The notes beneath the pieces are model-generated. The model was not told the DNA's origin. It ran no database searches and saw only the letters and a program-made list of their open reading frames with translations. This document shows positions 53,688 through 63,500 of a stretch of DNA of 64,000 nt, in pieces. Location: NCBI RefSeq assembly GCF_030068545.1, contig NZ_JASJOR010000018.1:128130-192129 (forward strand), in the 5' to 3' direction. Both the position numbers and the translations under genes were made by a program. Every line of letters begins with the position of its first letter. Position 1 is the stretch's first letter. Source of the DNA: Xanthocytophaga flava (GTDB lineage: Bacteria; Bacteroidota; Bacteroidia; Cytophagales; 172606-1).

Positions 53688-54785
53688 ATGACACGTATTG
53701 CAGATGTAATAAAAATAATGGAAACATGGGCTCCACTAGCCTATCAGGAAAGTTATGACAATGCAGGATTACTGGTAGGAGATGCAGCAGATGTCGTAAA
53801 AGGGATATTGATTAGCCTGGATACTACAGAAGAGGTCATAGATGAAGCAATTGCCAAAGGATGTAATCTGGTAATAGCCCATCATCCCATTATATTTAAA
53901 GGACTAAAAAAGATTAATCGTACTAACTATATTGGACGGACGGTTGTAAAGGCCATACAGAATAATATAGCCATTTATGCTACTCATACCAACCTGGACA
54001 ATGTACACAATGGAGTGAATTTTCATATTGCCTCACGCCTGGGTTTACAGAATATTCGGGTTTTATCTCCCAAAAAACAAACTTTACAGAAGCTGGTTGT
54101 GTTTGTACCAGTAGAGGATACAAAAGTTTTACTGGATGCCTTAAGCAGTGCCGGGGCAGGTGTGATTGGAAACTATTCCGGATGTAGCTTTCGGGTAATG
54201 GGTACAGGTTCTTTTACACCTAATGAAACAGCCAATCCGTACATAGGACAGGCCAATCAGCCTGAAGAGGTAACAGAGAATCGTATAGAGGTCATGTTTC
54301 CGACATATCTGACAGGGAAAGTGCTGGCAGCTATGAGACAAGCACATCCTTATGAAGAAATTGCTTACTATGTCACAAGCCTGGAGAATGAGAACCAGGA
54401 GGTTGGATCTGGTGCCATAGGTACATTGGCGGAACCTGTATCTGAAACGCAATTTCTGCAGTTTTTAAAAGATCAGATGCAGACCGGATGCATACGTTAT
54501 ACTGCTTTACGCGACAAACCCATTCAGAAAGTAGCTGTATGTGGAGGGGCTGGAATATTTTTGTTGAATGATGCCATACGGGCTGGAGCAGATATATTTA
54601 TTACCTCAGATGTCAAATACCATGAGTTTTTTGATGCTGACAAACGTATCGTGCTGGCAGACATAGGACATTATGAAAGTGAAGTTTTTACAAAAGATTT
54701 AATTTTTGCGCATTTGTCAAAAAAAATAAGTAATATTGCGGTCAATTTGTCGGAAACTACCACAAACCCTGTTTTTTACCTGTAA
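53688..54785 (+). CDS. Nif3-like dinuclear metal-centre protein with CutA-like insert
   Basis: A 365-residue cytosolic protein of the NIF3/YbgI family. Metal ligands are seen in VIAHHPIIFKGLK, THTNLDNVHNGVNFH and the C-terminal ADIGHYESE. The longer length than YbgI reflects the central insert domain of about 110 residues (KLVVFVPVEDTKVLLDALSSAGAGVIGNYS onward), as in Gram-positive and Bacteroidota members. The family is annotated as GTP cyclohydrolase type or unknown metal-dependent hydrolase. It is followed by a zinc-ribbon protein after 63 bp, the pairing commonly seen in this phylum. Confidence 0.9.
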   Translation: MTRIADVIKIMETWAPLAYQESYDNAGLLVGDAADVVKGILISLDTTEEVIDEAIAKGCNLVIAHHPIIFKGLKKINRTNYIGRTVVKAIQNNIAIYATHTNLDNVHNGVNFHIASRLGLQNIRVLSPKKQTLQKLVVFVPVEDTKVLLDALSSAGAGVIGNYSGCSFRVMGTGSFTPNETANPYIGQANQPEEVTENRIEVMFPTYLTGKVLAAMRQAHPYEEIAYYVTSLENENQEVGSGAIGTLAEPVSETQFLQFLKDQMQTGCIRYTALRDKPIQKVAVCGGAGIFLLNDAIRAGADIFITSDVKYHEFFDADKRIVLADIGHYESEVFTKDLIFAHLSKKISNIAVNLSETTTNPVFYL

Positions 54786-54848
54786 AGCATACTATTTGTA
54801 TAGATAATTGAGTGACTTAAAACTCAATCCCAATTCTAATAATCATAT

Positions 54849-55616
54849 ATGGAACTTACTGTTGCTCAAAAACTCGAAGCTCTTCTCCATCTCCAAAACA
54901 TTGATTCCAAGTTAGACGAAATTCTGAAAATTCGCGGTGATCTTCCTGAAGAAGTTCAGGATCTGGAAGATGAAATTGCCGGATACCAGACTCGTATCGG
55001 AAAATTTGAGAAAGAAATAGATGTACTGGATGGTGAAATCGAGCAACACCGACTGGCCAAGAAAGACGCTGAAAAGCTGATCAACAAGTATAAAGATCAG
55101 CAGATGAATGTGCGTAACAATCGTGAATATGATGCCATCAGCAAAGAAATAGAATTACAAAATCTGGAGATGGAACTTGCTGACAAGCGTATTGGTGAAG
55201 CAAATAGCAAAATCAATCGGAAGAAAGACGAGATTCAGGGCGTACAAAATACACTTAGTGAACGGAAGAAAGATCTGGACAATAAGAAAAAAGAGCTGGA
55301 TGTAATTACATCTGAAAATCAAGAAGAAGAGAAACGTTTGATAGCTGAACGTGAAAAGCAGGCAGAACAAATTGAAGATCGTTTACTACGGTCATACACT
55401 AAAATTCGCTCCAATGCACAAAATGGCCTGGCCGTTGTATTGGTAAGACGTGGTGCCTGTGGGGGGTGCTTTAACATTGTTCCTCCCCAACGTCAGGTTG
55501 AAATCCGTGAAAAGAAGAAAATTATTGTTTGTGAACATTGCGGCCGTGTATTTGCCGATGTAGAAGAAGTGCCTCTTGAGAAACCTAAAAAGATAATGGC
55601 AGATCTTCGTCAATAA
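54849..55616 (+). CDS. Coiled-coil protein with C4 zinc ribbon
   Basis: A 255-residue cytosolic protein. Residues about 20-180 are one long charged coiled coil. The C-terminal zinc ribbon has two Cys pairs: GACGGCFN and VCEHCGRVF. The family (C4-type zinc ribbon, often next to Nif3) is thought to bind nucleic acid or act in RNA metabolism, but its role is not established. It forms an operon with the Nif3-like gene and is closed by a terminator at 55636. Confidence 0.9.
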   Translation: MELTVAQKLEALLHLQNIDSKLDEILKIRGDLPEEVQDLEDEIAGYQTRIGKFEKEIDVLDGEIEQHRLAKKDAEKLINKYKDQQMNVRNNREYDAISKEIELQNLEMELADKRIGEANSKINRKKDEIQGVQNTLSERKKDLDNKKKELDVITSENQEEEKRLIAEREKQAEQIEDRLLRSYTKIRSNAQNGLAVVLVRRGACGGCFNIVPPQRQVEIREKKKIIVCEHCGRVFADVEEVPLEKPKKIMADLRQ

Positions 55617-55635
55617 TATTTAAAATTTGAATGAG

Positions 55636-55669
55636 AGCGGCAGATTATACAATAATCTGCCGCTTTTTG
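55636..55669 (+). terminator. Rho-independent terminator
   Basis: A perfect 12-bp stem (AGCGGCAGATTA with TAATCTGCCGCT), 5-nt loop, then five T. Confidence 0.9.
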
Positions 55670-55720
55670 TTTTCTGTATATTCGTATTTTGTCAACTTTT
55701 ACAGATTATTTAACCAGACT

Positions 55721-56410
55721 ATGAATACAAAAATCCTTCTGGCAGAAGATGAACCCAAACTAGCCGCAAATATTCGGGAAACGTTGACAGACTCTGGATT
55801 TGACGTGCAGGTAGCTTTTGATGGAACCGTTGCAGAAAGGTTATATAAAAGTAACGATTATCAGTTGGTTATATTGGATGTGAACCTGCCTTATAAGAAT
55901 GGATTTGAGTTGTGTAAATTGTTTCGACAACAGAATAAGGATATACCGATTATTATGTTAACTGCGTTAGGCGAACTGGATGATAAGATACTGGCCTTTG
56001 ATGCAGGTGCTGATGACTATCTGGTAAAGCCTTTTCACTTTCAGGAATTACTGGCACGTATTCAGGTGTTCTTGAAACGGTCGGTACAACATACAGCATT
56101 GGAAGAGAAAATAATGGTGGCTGACTTGCAGATTGATTTATTGGAAAAAAAAGCCAGAAGGGGAGGCAAAGATATAGAGTTGACCATGCGGGAGTTTTCT
56201 CTGCTGGAATTGCTGGCTCAGGCAAACGGAAGGGTAGTCTCCAAAGTGGAAATAGCTGAAAAAGTATGGGATGTGAATTTTGATACAGGAACAAATACCA
56301 TTGAAGTCTATATTAGCTTCCTGCGAAATAAAATTGATAAACCTTTTGATAGAAAACTTATTCATACCAAGCCGGGGTTTGGCTATTATCTGAAAGATGT
56401 TTCAGCATAA
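55721..56410 (+). CDS. OmpR-family response regulator of the metal-efflux locus
   Basis: A 229-residue DNA-binding response regulator. The start is set at ATG 55721 (MNTKILLAEDEPKL); the frame is open further upstream through the preceding terminator, which is not credible. Asp53 in LVILDVNLP is the phosphorylation site, with the acidic pair in LAEDEP and Lys in YLVKPF. The C-terminal winged helix is of OmpR/PhoB type (LTMREFSLLELLAQANGRVVS, then NTIEVYISFLRNKID). It overlaps the histidine kinase gene by 14 bp. By context it resembles CusR/CzcR regulators of metal efflux. Confidence 0.93.
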   Translation: MNTKILLAEDEPKLAANIRETLTDSGFDVQVAFDGTVAERLYKSNDYQLVILDVNLPYKNGFELCKLFRQQNKDIPIIMLTALGELDDKILAFDAGADDYLVKPFHFQELLARIQVFLKRSVQHTALEEKIMVADLQIDLLEKKARRGGKDIELTMREFSLLELLAQANGRVVSKVEIAEKVWDVNFDTGTNTIEVYISFLRNKIDKPFDRKLIHTKPGFGYYLKDVSA

Positions 56411-57788
56411 AATTATAGTACCGCATAAAGTACGACTGGCTGTACTATTCAGTGGGTTGGTAGCTATTATTCTGCTCATCACTTCTTTAATAACCTATTT
56501 ATTTTATTCTTCTTTTCGAAAAGAAGAATTCTATGATCGCCTGGAAGAGAAGGCTCTCAATACTGCCCGGTTGCTGATTGACGTTCGGGAGATTGATAAT
56601 GATATATTGAAAATAATTGATCAGAACACCATTAATAAATTATACGAAGAAAAAGTACTGGTATTTGACCCTCAAAACAGATTGATCTACAGCAGTATAG
56701 ATGATCACAAGGTAAACTATTCTCCTACACTGCTGCAACACATCCGCGAACAACATAAGATTGAGTATACAGACAAAGAAAGTGAGATCATTGGGTTATT
56801 TTACAATGAAAAAGGCCAGAACAATGTGGTCATTGCATCTGCCTATGACAAATACGGGAGACGCAAACTAAATAATCTGATTTATACACTTGCTATTGCT
56901 GGAAGTCTGGGAATGCTTCTGACAGGCGTAGCTGGCTATTATTATGTGCAGCAAACATTCAAACCTGTCGAATTGCTGAATGAAAAGATTGCACGTATCA
57001 ATGCGACTAACCTGCAGGAGAAATTAACTATTGAGAACAGAGATGAGGAGATAAACCGATTAGCACAAAATTTTAATTACATGCTGGACAGGCTGTCATT
57101 GGCTTTTGAAACCCAGAAAAACTTTGTGCAACATGCCTCACATGAACTAAGAACTCCCTTGGCTACATTAGTCGCTCAATTAGAGGCCGCTCGTAAGAAA
57201 TCCCGCTCAATAGAAGAATACCAAGCCCTGTTAGCTTCCTTGCAGGAAGACCTGGATAAACTCACCAACATCACCAACTCTTTATTGCTCCTGGCCAGGT
57301 ATGATAAGATCCGGCTGGAAGCAGATGCACAACGTGTTCGTATTGATGAATTATTGTTTGAGGCTGTTGAGGATGTAAAAATGCATTTACCACAGGCAAT
57401 AGTAAGTGTTGGTTTTCAGGAAATTCCGGATGATGATACTCTTCTGACTGTGCAGGGACAGGGGTTAATGCTGAAAAATAGCTTTGTCAACCTAATTGAA
57501 AATGCCTGTAAATATTCTGATAATCAGTCCGCTCAGGTATTAATCCACGCACAAAAGGATCGGATTCTTATTCAATTCTTTAATGAAGGATCGCCTTTGT
57601 CTGATACAGAGACTTCCCGTATCTTTCAACCCTTCTTCAGAGGGCAAAATGCCAGCGGAAAAAGAGGTTTTGGATTAGGTTTGTCTATGGTGCGGAGAAT
57701 TATTGAAGCACATGGAGGGACTATATCTTATCAAGTATCTGATAATCAGATTAATATTTTTTCATTAGTACTGCCACACCAATTTTAA
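56397..57788 (+). CDS. Sensor histidine kinase of the metal-efflux locus
   Basis: A 463-residue inner-membrane kinase. One span lies at residues 12-36 and a second at about 162-184, enclosing a periplasmic sensor of about 125 residues. A HAMP linker, the phospho-acceptor His249 in HASHELRTPLATL, an N-box (NLIENACKYS) and a G-box (GFGLGLSMVRRI) follow. It partners the regulator encoded just upstream (14-bp overlap). It probably senses a metal or envelope stress in the periplasm and controls the efflux genes downstream. The TAA stop lies in the first unit of an 11-bp repeat block. Confidence 0.93.
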   Translation: MFQHKIIVPHKVRLAVLFSGLVAIILLITSLITYLFYSSFRKEEFYDRLEEKALNTARLLIDVREIDNDILKIIDQNTINKLYEEKVLVFDPQNRLIYSSIDDHKVNYSPTLLQHIREQHKIEYTDKESEIIGLFYNEKGQNNVVIASAYDKYGRRKLNNLIYTLAIAGSLGMLLTGVAGYYYVQQTFKPVELLNEKIARINATNLQEKLTIENRDEEINRLAQNFNYMLDRLSLAFETQKNFVQHASHELRTPLATLVAQLEAARKKSRSIEEYQALLASLQEDLDKLTNITNSLLLLARYDKIRLEADAQRVRIDELLFEAVEDVKMHLPQAIVSVGFQEIPDDDTLLTVQGQGLMLKNSFVNLIENACKYSDNQSAQVLIHAQKDRILIQFFNEGSPLSDTETSRIFQPFFRGQNASGKRGFGLGLSMVRRIIEAHGGTISYQVSDNQINIFSLVLPHQF

Positions 57789-57826
57789 GTTTTTTTTAAG
57801 TTTTTCTTAAGCCCATTTTAAGGTTC
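57783..57826 (+). promoter_or_regulatory. Four tandem 11-bp units with exactly phased TTAAG
   Basis: Units start at 57783, 57794, 57805 and 57816; TTAAG occurs at 57785, 57796, 57807 and 57818, always 11 bp apart. OmpR/PhoB-family regulators bind direct repeats with about one helical turn spacing. This block, just after the kinase gene and before the efflux genes, is therefore a candidate operator. A T-rich low-complexity origin is possible. Confidence 0.5.
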
Positions 57827-57878
57827 CTATCCTTTTTTTGTCTCATTCTATTAGCGCCTGTTGCTAACGGTTGATTTC

Positions 57879-57916
57879 AAAATACGGTTAATAAGTGTCC
57901 ATTAACCGTATTTTTT
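57879..57916 (+). terminator. Terminator between two-component and efflux genes
   Basis: A perfect 14-bp stem (AAAATACGGTTAAT with ATTAACCGTATTTT), 8-nt loop, followed by T. It lies 53 bp after the 11-bp repeat block. If transcription starts between the two, it could serve as an attenuator for the efflux genes. Confidence 0.8.
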
Positions 57917-58036
57917 CGACTTTCAGGTATACAGCTAATCTGACCTAAACAGAATTACCATCTAGATTAATTATTTTCTAACCTACTCTAATCCAGTAAA
58001 GTAGGAGGCCAACAGCCAATACTTGAATTTCAATTT

Positions 58037-59323
58037 ATGAATGTACTGAAATGGAAAAAGCTGCCTGACAGGTGGCTAGGGATCTCTTTGTGTTTATTTT
58101 TTATACAGATCGGTGTAGTGCAAGCCCAGGATACGCTTCGTATCTCATTGAATCAGGCAGATAGTATTTTTCTGAATCAGAATCTACGATTACTGGCAGA
58201 GAAATATGCTATCGAAGCCTCAAAAGCGCAATTGGCTCAAACAAAGCTATGGGATAATCCACAACTTTCTACTGAATGGAGCTTGTACAATAACCTAAAC
58301 CGGAAAGTACTGGATGTAGGATCAGCCGGACAGAAAACATTTAGTATTCAGCAGTTGGTTATGTTAGCAGGTAAGCGAAATAAGAGAGTAGCAATGTCCA
58401 GAGAAAACACACGAATGTCTGAGTTTGCTTTTTATGATCTGTTACGTACACTGAAATTTGAGTTGCGTCGGAGCTTTTATCATATAGCTTTTTCTACACA
58501 AACTATCGAACGTTTTACGAATCAGCTTGCTGTATTGGATAATACTATTTCTGCTTTAGAGACGCAATACAATAAAAATAATATCTCTCTGAAAGATGTA
58601 GTGCGCTTGAAAGCTGCTTACTATCAATTGAATAATGATAAGACACAGTTGCTGGCTTCCATTGCAAACGAACACCTTCAGTTGCAGCTATTGCTGCAAA
58701 CAAGCCGTCCGGTTGTACCGATACTGGATGAAAGTATGATGCAGCAATATGATTTCCAGAAAACACAATCACAGAACCTGATAGATCTTGCCATCACCAA
58801 TCGGTCAGACCTGCATATAGTGGAAAGTCAGGTAAAGCAAGCAGAAATGCACTATCGCTTGCAGAAGAGCCTGGCAATTCCTGACTTATCCATTGGTGCA
58901 AGTTATGACCAGGCAGGTAGTTACATTCCTCATTATCTGGCTCTTACAGTAGGGTTGGATCTACCTGTATTTAACCGCAATCAGGGAAATATAAAAATGG
59001 CTAAGAGTGAGGCTTCTATGATGCAATTGCAACAGCAAAACAAACAACTGGAAGTACGGAATGAAGTGGCTGCATCACTCAATAAGCTACGTCAGATAGA
59101 AGATGAATACAAAAAGGTAGATACCAACTTCAGGACTCAGTTTGAGCAATTAAATACAGGTGTACTGACAAGCTTCCGGAAACAGAATGTGTCCTTACTG
59201 GAATTTGTAGACTTGTTTGAAGCCTATAACCAGAGTATAGAGCAACTAAACCGATTGCGAATTGCCCGTATTGAATCCTTTGAGGAGTTAAACTATGTCG
59301 TGGGAGTTGAGCTCTTCCGTTAA
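58037..59323 (+). CDS. TolC-like outer-membrane efflux protein (CusC/CzcC type)
   Basis: A 428-residue protein with a signal peptide (ISLCLFFIQIGVVQAQ). Two OEP-type repeats of long helices and short strands are visible: QADSIFLNQNLRLLAEKYAI, ending in DNPQLSTEW, then the second half from SDLHIVESQVKQAEMHYRLQ. Such proteins form the trimeric outer-membrane duct of tripartite efflux pumps. It is followed by the membrane-fusion and RND genes, so it is the exit channel of that system. Confidence 0.9.
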   Translation: MNVLKWKKLPDRWLGISLCLFFIQIGVVQAQDTLRISLNQADSIFLNQNLRLLAEKYAIEASKAQLAQTKLWDNPQLSTEWSLYNNLNRKVLDVGSAGQKTFSIQQLVMLAGKRNKRVAMSRENTRMSEFAFYDLLRTLKFELRRSFYHIAFSTQTIERFTNQLAVLDNTISALETQYNKNNISLKDVVRLKAAYYQLNNDKTQLLASIANEHLQLQLLLQTSRPVVPILDESMMQQYDFQKTQSQNLIDLAITNRSDLHIVESQVKQAEMHYRLQKSLAIPDLSIGASYDQAGSYIPHYLALTVGLDLPVFNRNQGNIKMAKSEASMMQLQQQNKQLEVRNEVAASLNKLRQIEDEYKKVDTNFRTQFEQLNTGVLTSFRKQNVSLLEFVDLFEAYNQSIEQLNRLRIARIESFEELNYVVGVELFR

Positions 59324-59374
59324 AAGTAGAAAACTTATGTTAAGTCACATTGTCTAATCTAATTATTCTATACA

Positions 59375-60463
59375 ATGAATCTGAGAATCTATTTCGTATT
59401 GGTGTCTTGTTTTACAGGACTTATTGGCTGCAAGCAATCCCCTCCGGAGCATAAAGAAGAGAAATCCACTTTTGTGTTGAGTGATACCATGTTATCACGG
59501 GTAAAAATAACCGTCGCGAAAACAGAACCTGTAAAGGCAGAACTAAAACTGATTGGGAAAATCACTCCAGACGATAACAAATTGGTTGAGGTATTTCCGC
59601 TGGTAGGAGGGAATGTAATGGATGTGAATGCGGAATTAGGTGACTATGTCGAAAAAGGTCAGATTCTGGCAGTGATACGCAGCGGAGAAGTAGCTGACTA
59701 TGAAAGACAAATGATTGATGCCCAAAGTGATCTTCTGATGGACCAGAAAAATCTTCGTGTTGCAGAAGATTTATTTGAAAGTAAACTGAACTCTGAGCGG
59801 GATGTGACTGCTGCACGAAAAGAAGTTGAAAAATCACAAGCCGAATTGAATCGTATTCAGGAAATCTTCAGAATCTACGGACTGGGTAAGCAATCAGAAT
59901 ATCAGGTAAAAGCGCCTATTAGCGGATTTGTGATTGAAAAACATATCAACCGGGATATGCAGTTACGATCTGATAATGCCGAAAATATCTTCACCATTGC
60001 ACAGATCAATGATGTATGGGTGTCTGCCAACGTCTATGAAACAGACATTGCCCGCATAAAGCTAGGAATGGAGGCCGATGTACAAACCATCAGTTATGGC
60101 GATAAAATATTCCACGGGAAAGTAGACCGTATTTTTAACATTCTGGATCCGGAAACAAAGACGATGAAGGTACGAGTGAAACTGCAAAATCCGGATTATG
60201 CCTTGAAGCCAGAGATGAATGCAACTGTGACACTACATTTTAACGAGGATAAACAGATGCTTTCTGTCCCTTCTTCAGCCGTAATTTTTGACAAGAGTAA
60301 GCATTTCGTAATGGTTTTTAAGGACCGATACAATATTGAAACACGAGAAGTTGAGCTGTACAAGCAAGCAAACAGTATGGCTTACATCCAATCTGGACTA
60401 CAGGAAGCAGAGAAAGTCGTTAGCCAGAATCAGTTGTTTATCTATGATGCTTTAAATGATTGA
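59375..60463 (+). CDS. Periplasmic adaptor (membrane-fusion) lipoprotein of the RND pump
   Basis: A 362-residue protein with a lipoprotein signal (lipobox LIGC, Cys19). Typical membrane-fusion features are a first half-lipoyl segment (GGNVMDVNAELGDYVEKGQI), a helical hairpin with coiled coil (ESKLNSERDVTAARKEVEK), the second lipoyl half (VKAPISGFVIEKHINRDMQL) and a beta-barrel domain (VWVSANVYETDIARIKLGME). It is the CusB/CzcB-type component linking the pump to the TolC-like channel. It lies 51 bp downstream of the channel gene. Confidence 0.92.
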   Translation: MNLRIYFVLVSCFTGLIGCKQSPPEHKEEKSTFVLSDTMLSRVKITVAKTEPVKAELKLIGKITPDDNKLVEVFPLVGGNVMDVNAELGDYVEKGQILAVIRSGEVADYERQMIDAQSDLLMDQKNLRVAEDLFESKLNSERDVTAARKEVEKSQAELNRIQEIFRIYGLGKQSEYQVKAPISGFVIEKHINRDMQLRSDNAENIFTIAQINDVWVSANVYETDIARIKLGMEADVQTISYGDKIFHGKVDRIFNILDPETKTMKVRVKLQNPDYALKPEMNATVTLHFNEDKQMLSVPSSAVIFDKSKHFVMVFKDRYNIETREVELYKQANSMAYIQSGLQEAEKVVSQNQLFIYDALND

Positions 60464-60469
60464 TATTTT

Positions 60470-60513
60470 TAGATAATTAATGGATAATAATTGGATAATA
60501 TAAGGATAATTGA
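60470..60513 (+). repeat. Four tandem 11-bp ATAAT units between adaptor and pump genes
   Basis: TAGATAATTAA, TGGATAATAAT, TGGATAATATA and AGGATAATTGA follow each other without gap from 60470 to 60513, so GATAAT recurs every 11 bp. The role is unknown: a regulatory array or a slippage product. Confidence 0.7.
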
Positions 60514-60565
60514 TATATAGATTGATTCTCAGTGCTTTGCGAAACTGTCTGTTACCTCATAAACT

Positions 60566-63500
60566 ATGAATGCATTTATTAAAAACTGTATCGCGTTCTG
60601 TCTCAAGAACCGTTTCTTTACTTTCTTTATCACAGGGATACTGGCTATTGCCGGGATCATAAGTTTTTTGAATACACCACTGGATGCATTTCCGGATGTG
60701 ACCAATACACAGATAATCATTGTGACCGAATGGAATGGCCGTAGTGCAGAAGAAGTGGAACGGTTTGTAACGGTTCCTGTTGAAGTGGCTATGAATTCCG
60801 TACAGCGCAAAACCAATGTGCGTTCCATTACCATGTTTGGACTGTCTGTGATGAAGATTATTTTTGAAGACGATGTAGACGACTTTTTTGCACGTCAGCA
60901 GGTAAATAATCAGCTTCGTTCTGTACAGTTGCCAGAGGGTGTTGACCCTGAAGTACAGCCCCCTTACGGACCCACAGGAGAAATATTCCGGTATGTGCTG
61001 GAAAGTCCTACAAAAGATACACGCGAGTTATTGACGCTACAGAACTGGACAATTGACAGACAACTACGTTCTGTACCAGGAGTTGCCGATGTGGTGGCAT
61101 TTGGTGGTCGTGAAAAGATCTATGAATTACAGATTAACCCTACATTACTGTCCCGCTATGATATCACTCCGCTGGAGGTTTACCAGGCTGTAAGCAGAAG
61201 TAACCTGAACGTAGGAGGGGACGTAATCGAAAAGAATGGACAAGCATATGTGGTGCGTGGAATAGGCCTTCTTACATCCATACCAGACATTGAGAATATT
61301 ATCATCGACAATGTGAAAGGTTCGCCAATTCTGATCAGAAATGTAGCTCAGGTAATTGAGTCCGATCAGCCACGGGTAGGACAGGTAGGATTGGGAGATC
61401 GCGATGATGTGGTAGAAGGCATTGTGGTTATGCGCAAAGGCGAGAATCCGGGACAAGTATTGAAGCTGGTTAAAGAGAAGATCGCGGAACTCAACGAAAA
61501 GGTATTGCCAGCAGATGTGAAGATGAAGACATTCTATGATCGGGATAACCTGATGCAGTATTGCACAGACACTGTAATGCATAACCTGATTGAGGGAATT
61601 GTCTTTGTAACGGTAATTGTATTTTTGTTTATGGCAGACTGGCGGACCACCCTGATTGTGTCAATCATTATTCCGCTAGCTTTGCTGTTTGCTTTTTTCT
61701 GTCTGCGATTAAAGGGGATGAGTGCCAACTTGTTGTCACTAGGTGCTGTTGACTTTGGGATTATTATCGATGGGGCAGTGGTCATGGTGGAGGGGATCTT
61801 TGTTTCACTGGACCATCTGGCTCACAAACAAGGAATGGAAAAGTTTAACAGGCTTTCCAAACTTGGTTTAATCAAAAAAACAGGTACAGAGATGGGTAAG
61901 GCTGTGTTTTTCTCCAAGCTAATTATTATCACTGCCTTATTGCCTATATTCTCGTTTCAGAAGGTAGAAGGTAAAATGTTTTCACCACTTGCCTATACGC
62001 TGGGATTTGCATTACTAGGTGCATTATTCTTTACCTTAACACTGGTACCTGTATTGTGTGCTTTCCTGCTAAAGAAGAATGTGCGGGAGCGTCATAATCC
62101 GTTTGTGAACTTCTTTAACAACTCTATTACCCGAGCCTTTGCGTGGTGTTTCCGATACAAGAAAATTACAGTAGGAGTTGCTTCTGTATTTTTAGCTGTT
62201 ACATTGTTTTCTGCCCGCTGGCTGGGATCTGAGTTTCTGCCACAACTGAATGAAGGGGCATTATGGGTAACGGCTGAGCTTCCTATGAGTATGTCATTGC
62301 CAAAGAGTGTAGAAATGGCAAAAACGCTTCGACATGATCTGAGTGAGTTTGATGAGGTAAATGAAGTATTATCTCAAACAGGCAGGTCAAACGATGGGAC
62401 AGATCCGAATGGTTTTTACTTTCTACAGTTTCAGGTTGACTTAAAGCCTAAGAAAGAATGGAAGCGCAAGATTACAACTGATGAGCTGATAGGGGAGATG
62501 GACAAGAAGCTTTCTCAATACCAGGGCATCCTGTATAACTATTCTCAGCCTGTAGTGGATAATGTAGCTGAGGCTGTAGCGGGTTTCAAAGCTTCCAATG
62601 CAGTCAAGATATTTGGTGATGATCTGGAGACTTTGGATAAGCTGGCTGATGAAGTATTAACTCAAATCAAAGATGTGCGGGGCATTAAGGATGCGGGTAT
62701 ATTGCGCAACGTAGGACAACCCGAAATGCAGATTCTGCTGCATGATCATCTGATGGCGTTGTATGGAGTCAGTGTAGCCGATGCGCAAGCAGTTATAGAG
62801 ATGGCTATTGGTGGGAAAACTGCCAATATGAAATACGAAGGGGAGAAGCGCTTTGATATTCGTATTCGTTACCCTCAGGAATATCGTCAGAGCGAAGAAG
62901 ATATTGAGAAACTGATGGTGCCGACACTGCATAACACCAAAGTCCCTTTGCGTGAAATTGCTACTGTACAAACGTTAACCGGACCTGCTTTTGTGTACAG
63001 AGATATAAATAAGCGGTTTATTGGAGTTAAGTTTTCTGTACGGGAAAGAGACTTGGGCAGTACCATTGCTGAAGCAGAAAAGAAGGTAAATGAGAAAGTT
63101 TCTTTACCTAAAGGATATTCTATTCACTGGACAGGAGAGTTTGAGAATCAGGTACGGGCAACGAAACGACTAACAGAAGTTGTACCTATCAGTCTGGCTG
63201 CCATTTTCGTTCTGTTGTTTATTACCTTCGGAAATGCCAAAGATGCAGGACTGGTACTGATCAATGTTCCTTTTGCTTTGATAGGAGGGATTCTGGCACT
63301 ACATATTACAGGTATGAATTTCGGAATATCGGCAGGAGTAGGGTTTATTGCCTTATTTGGGATTTGTGTGCAAAATGGAGTAATTCTGATTTCTGTATTT
63401 AATAACAATTTGAAACAGCGTATGCCTATCACACAGGCTATCTCTGAAGGCGTACAATCCCGAATTCGTCCTGTGGTAATGACTGCCATGATGGCCGCTA

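Noticed and set aside
55631..55720. Upstream extension of the response regulator
   Set aside because: The extension would be encoded through a terminator hairpin. The Met at 55721 gives the standard response regulator N-terminus.
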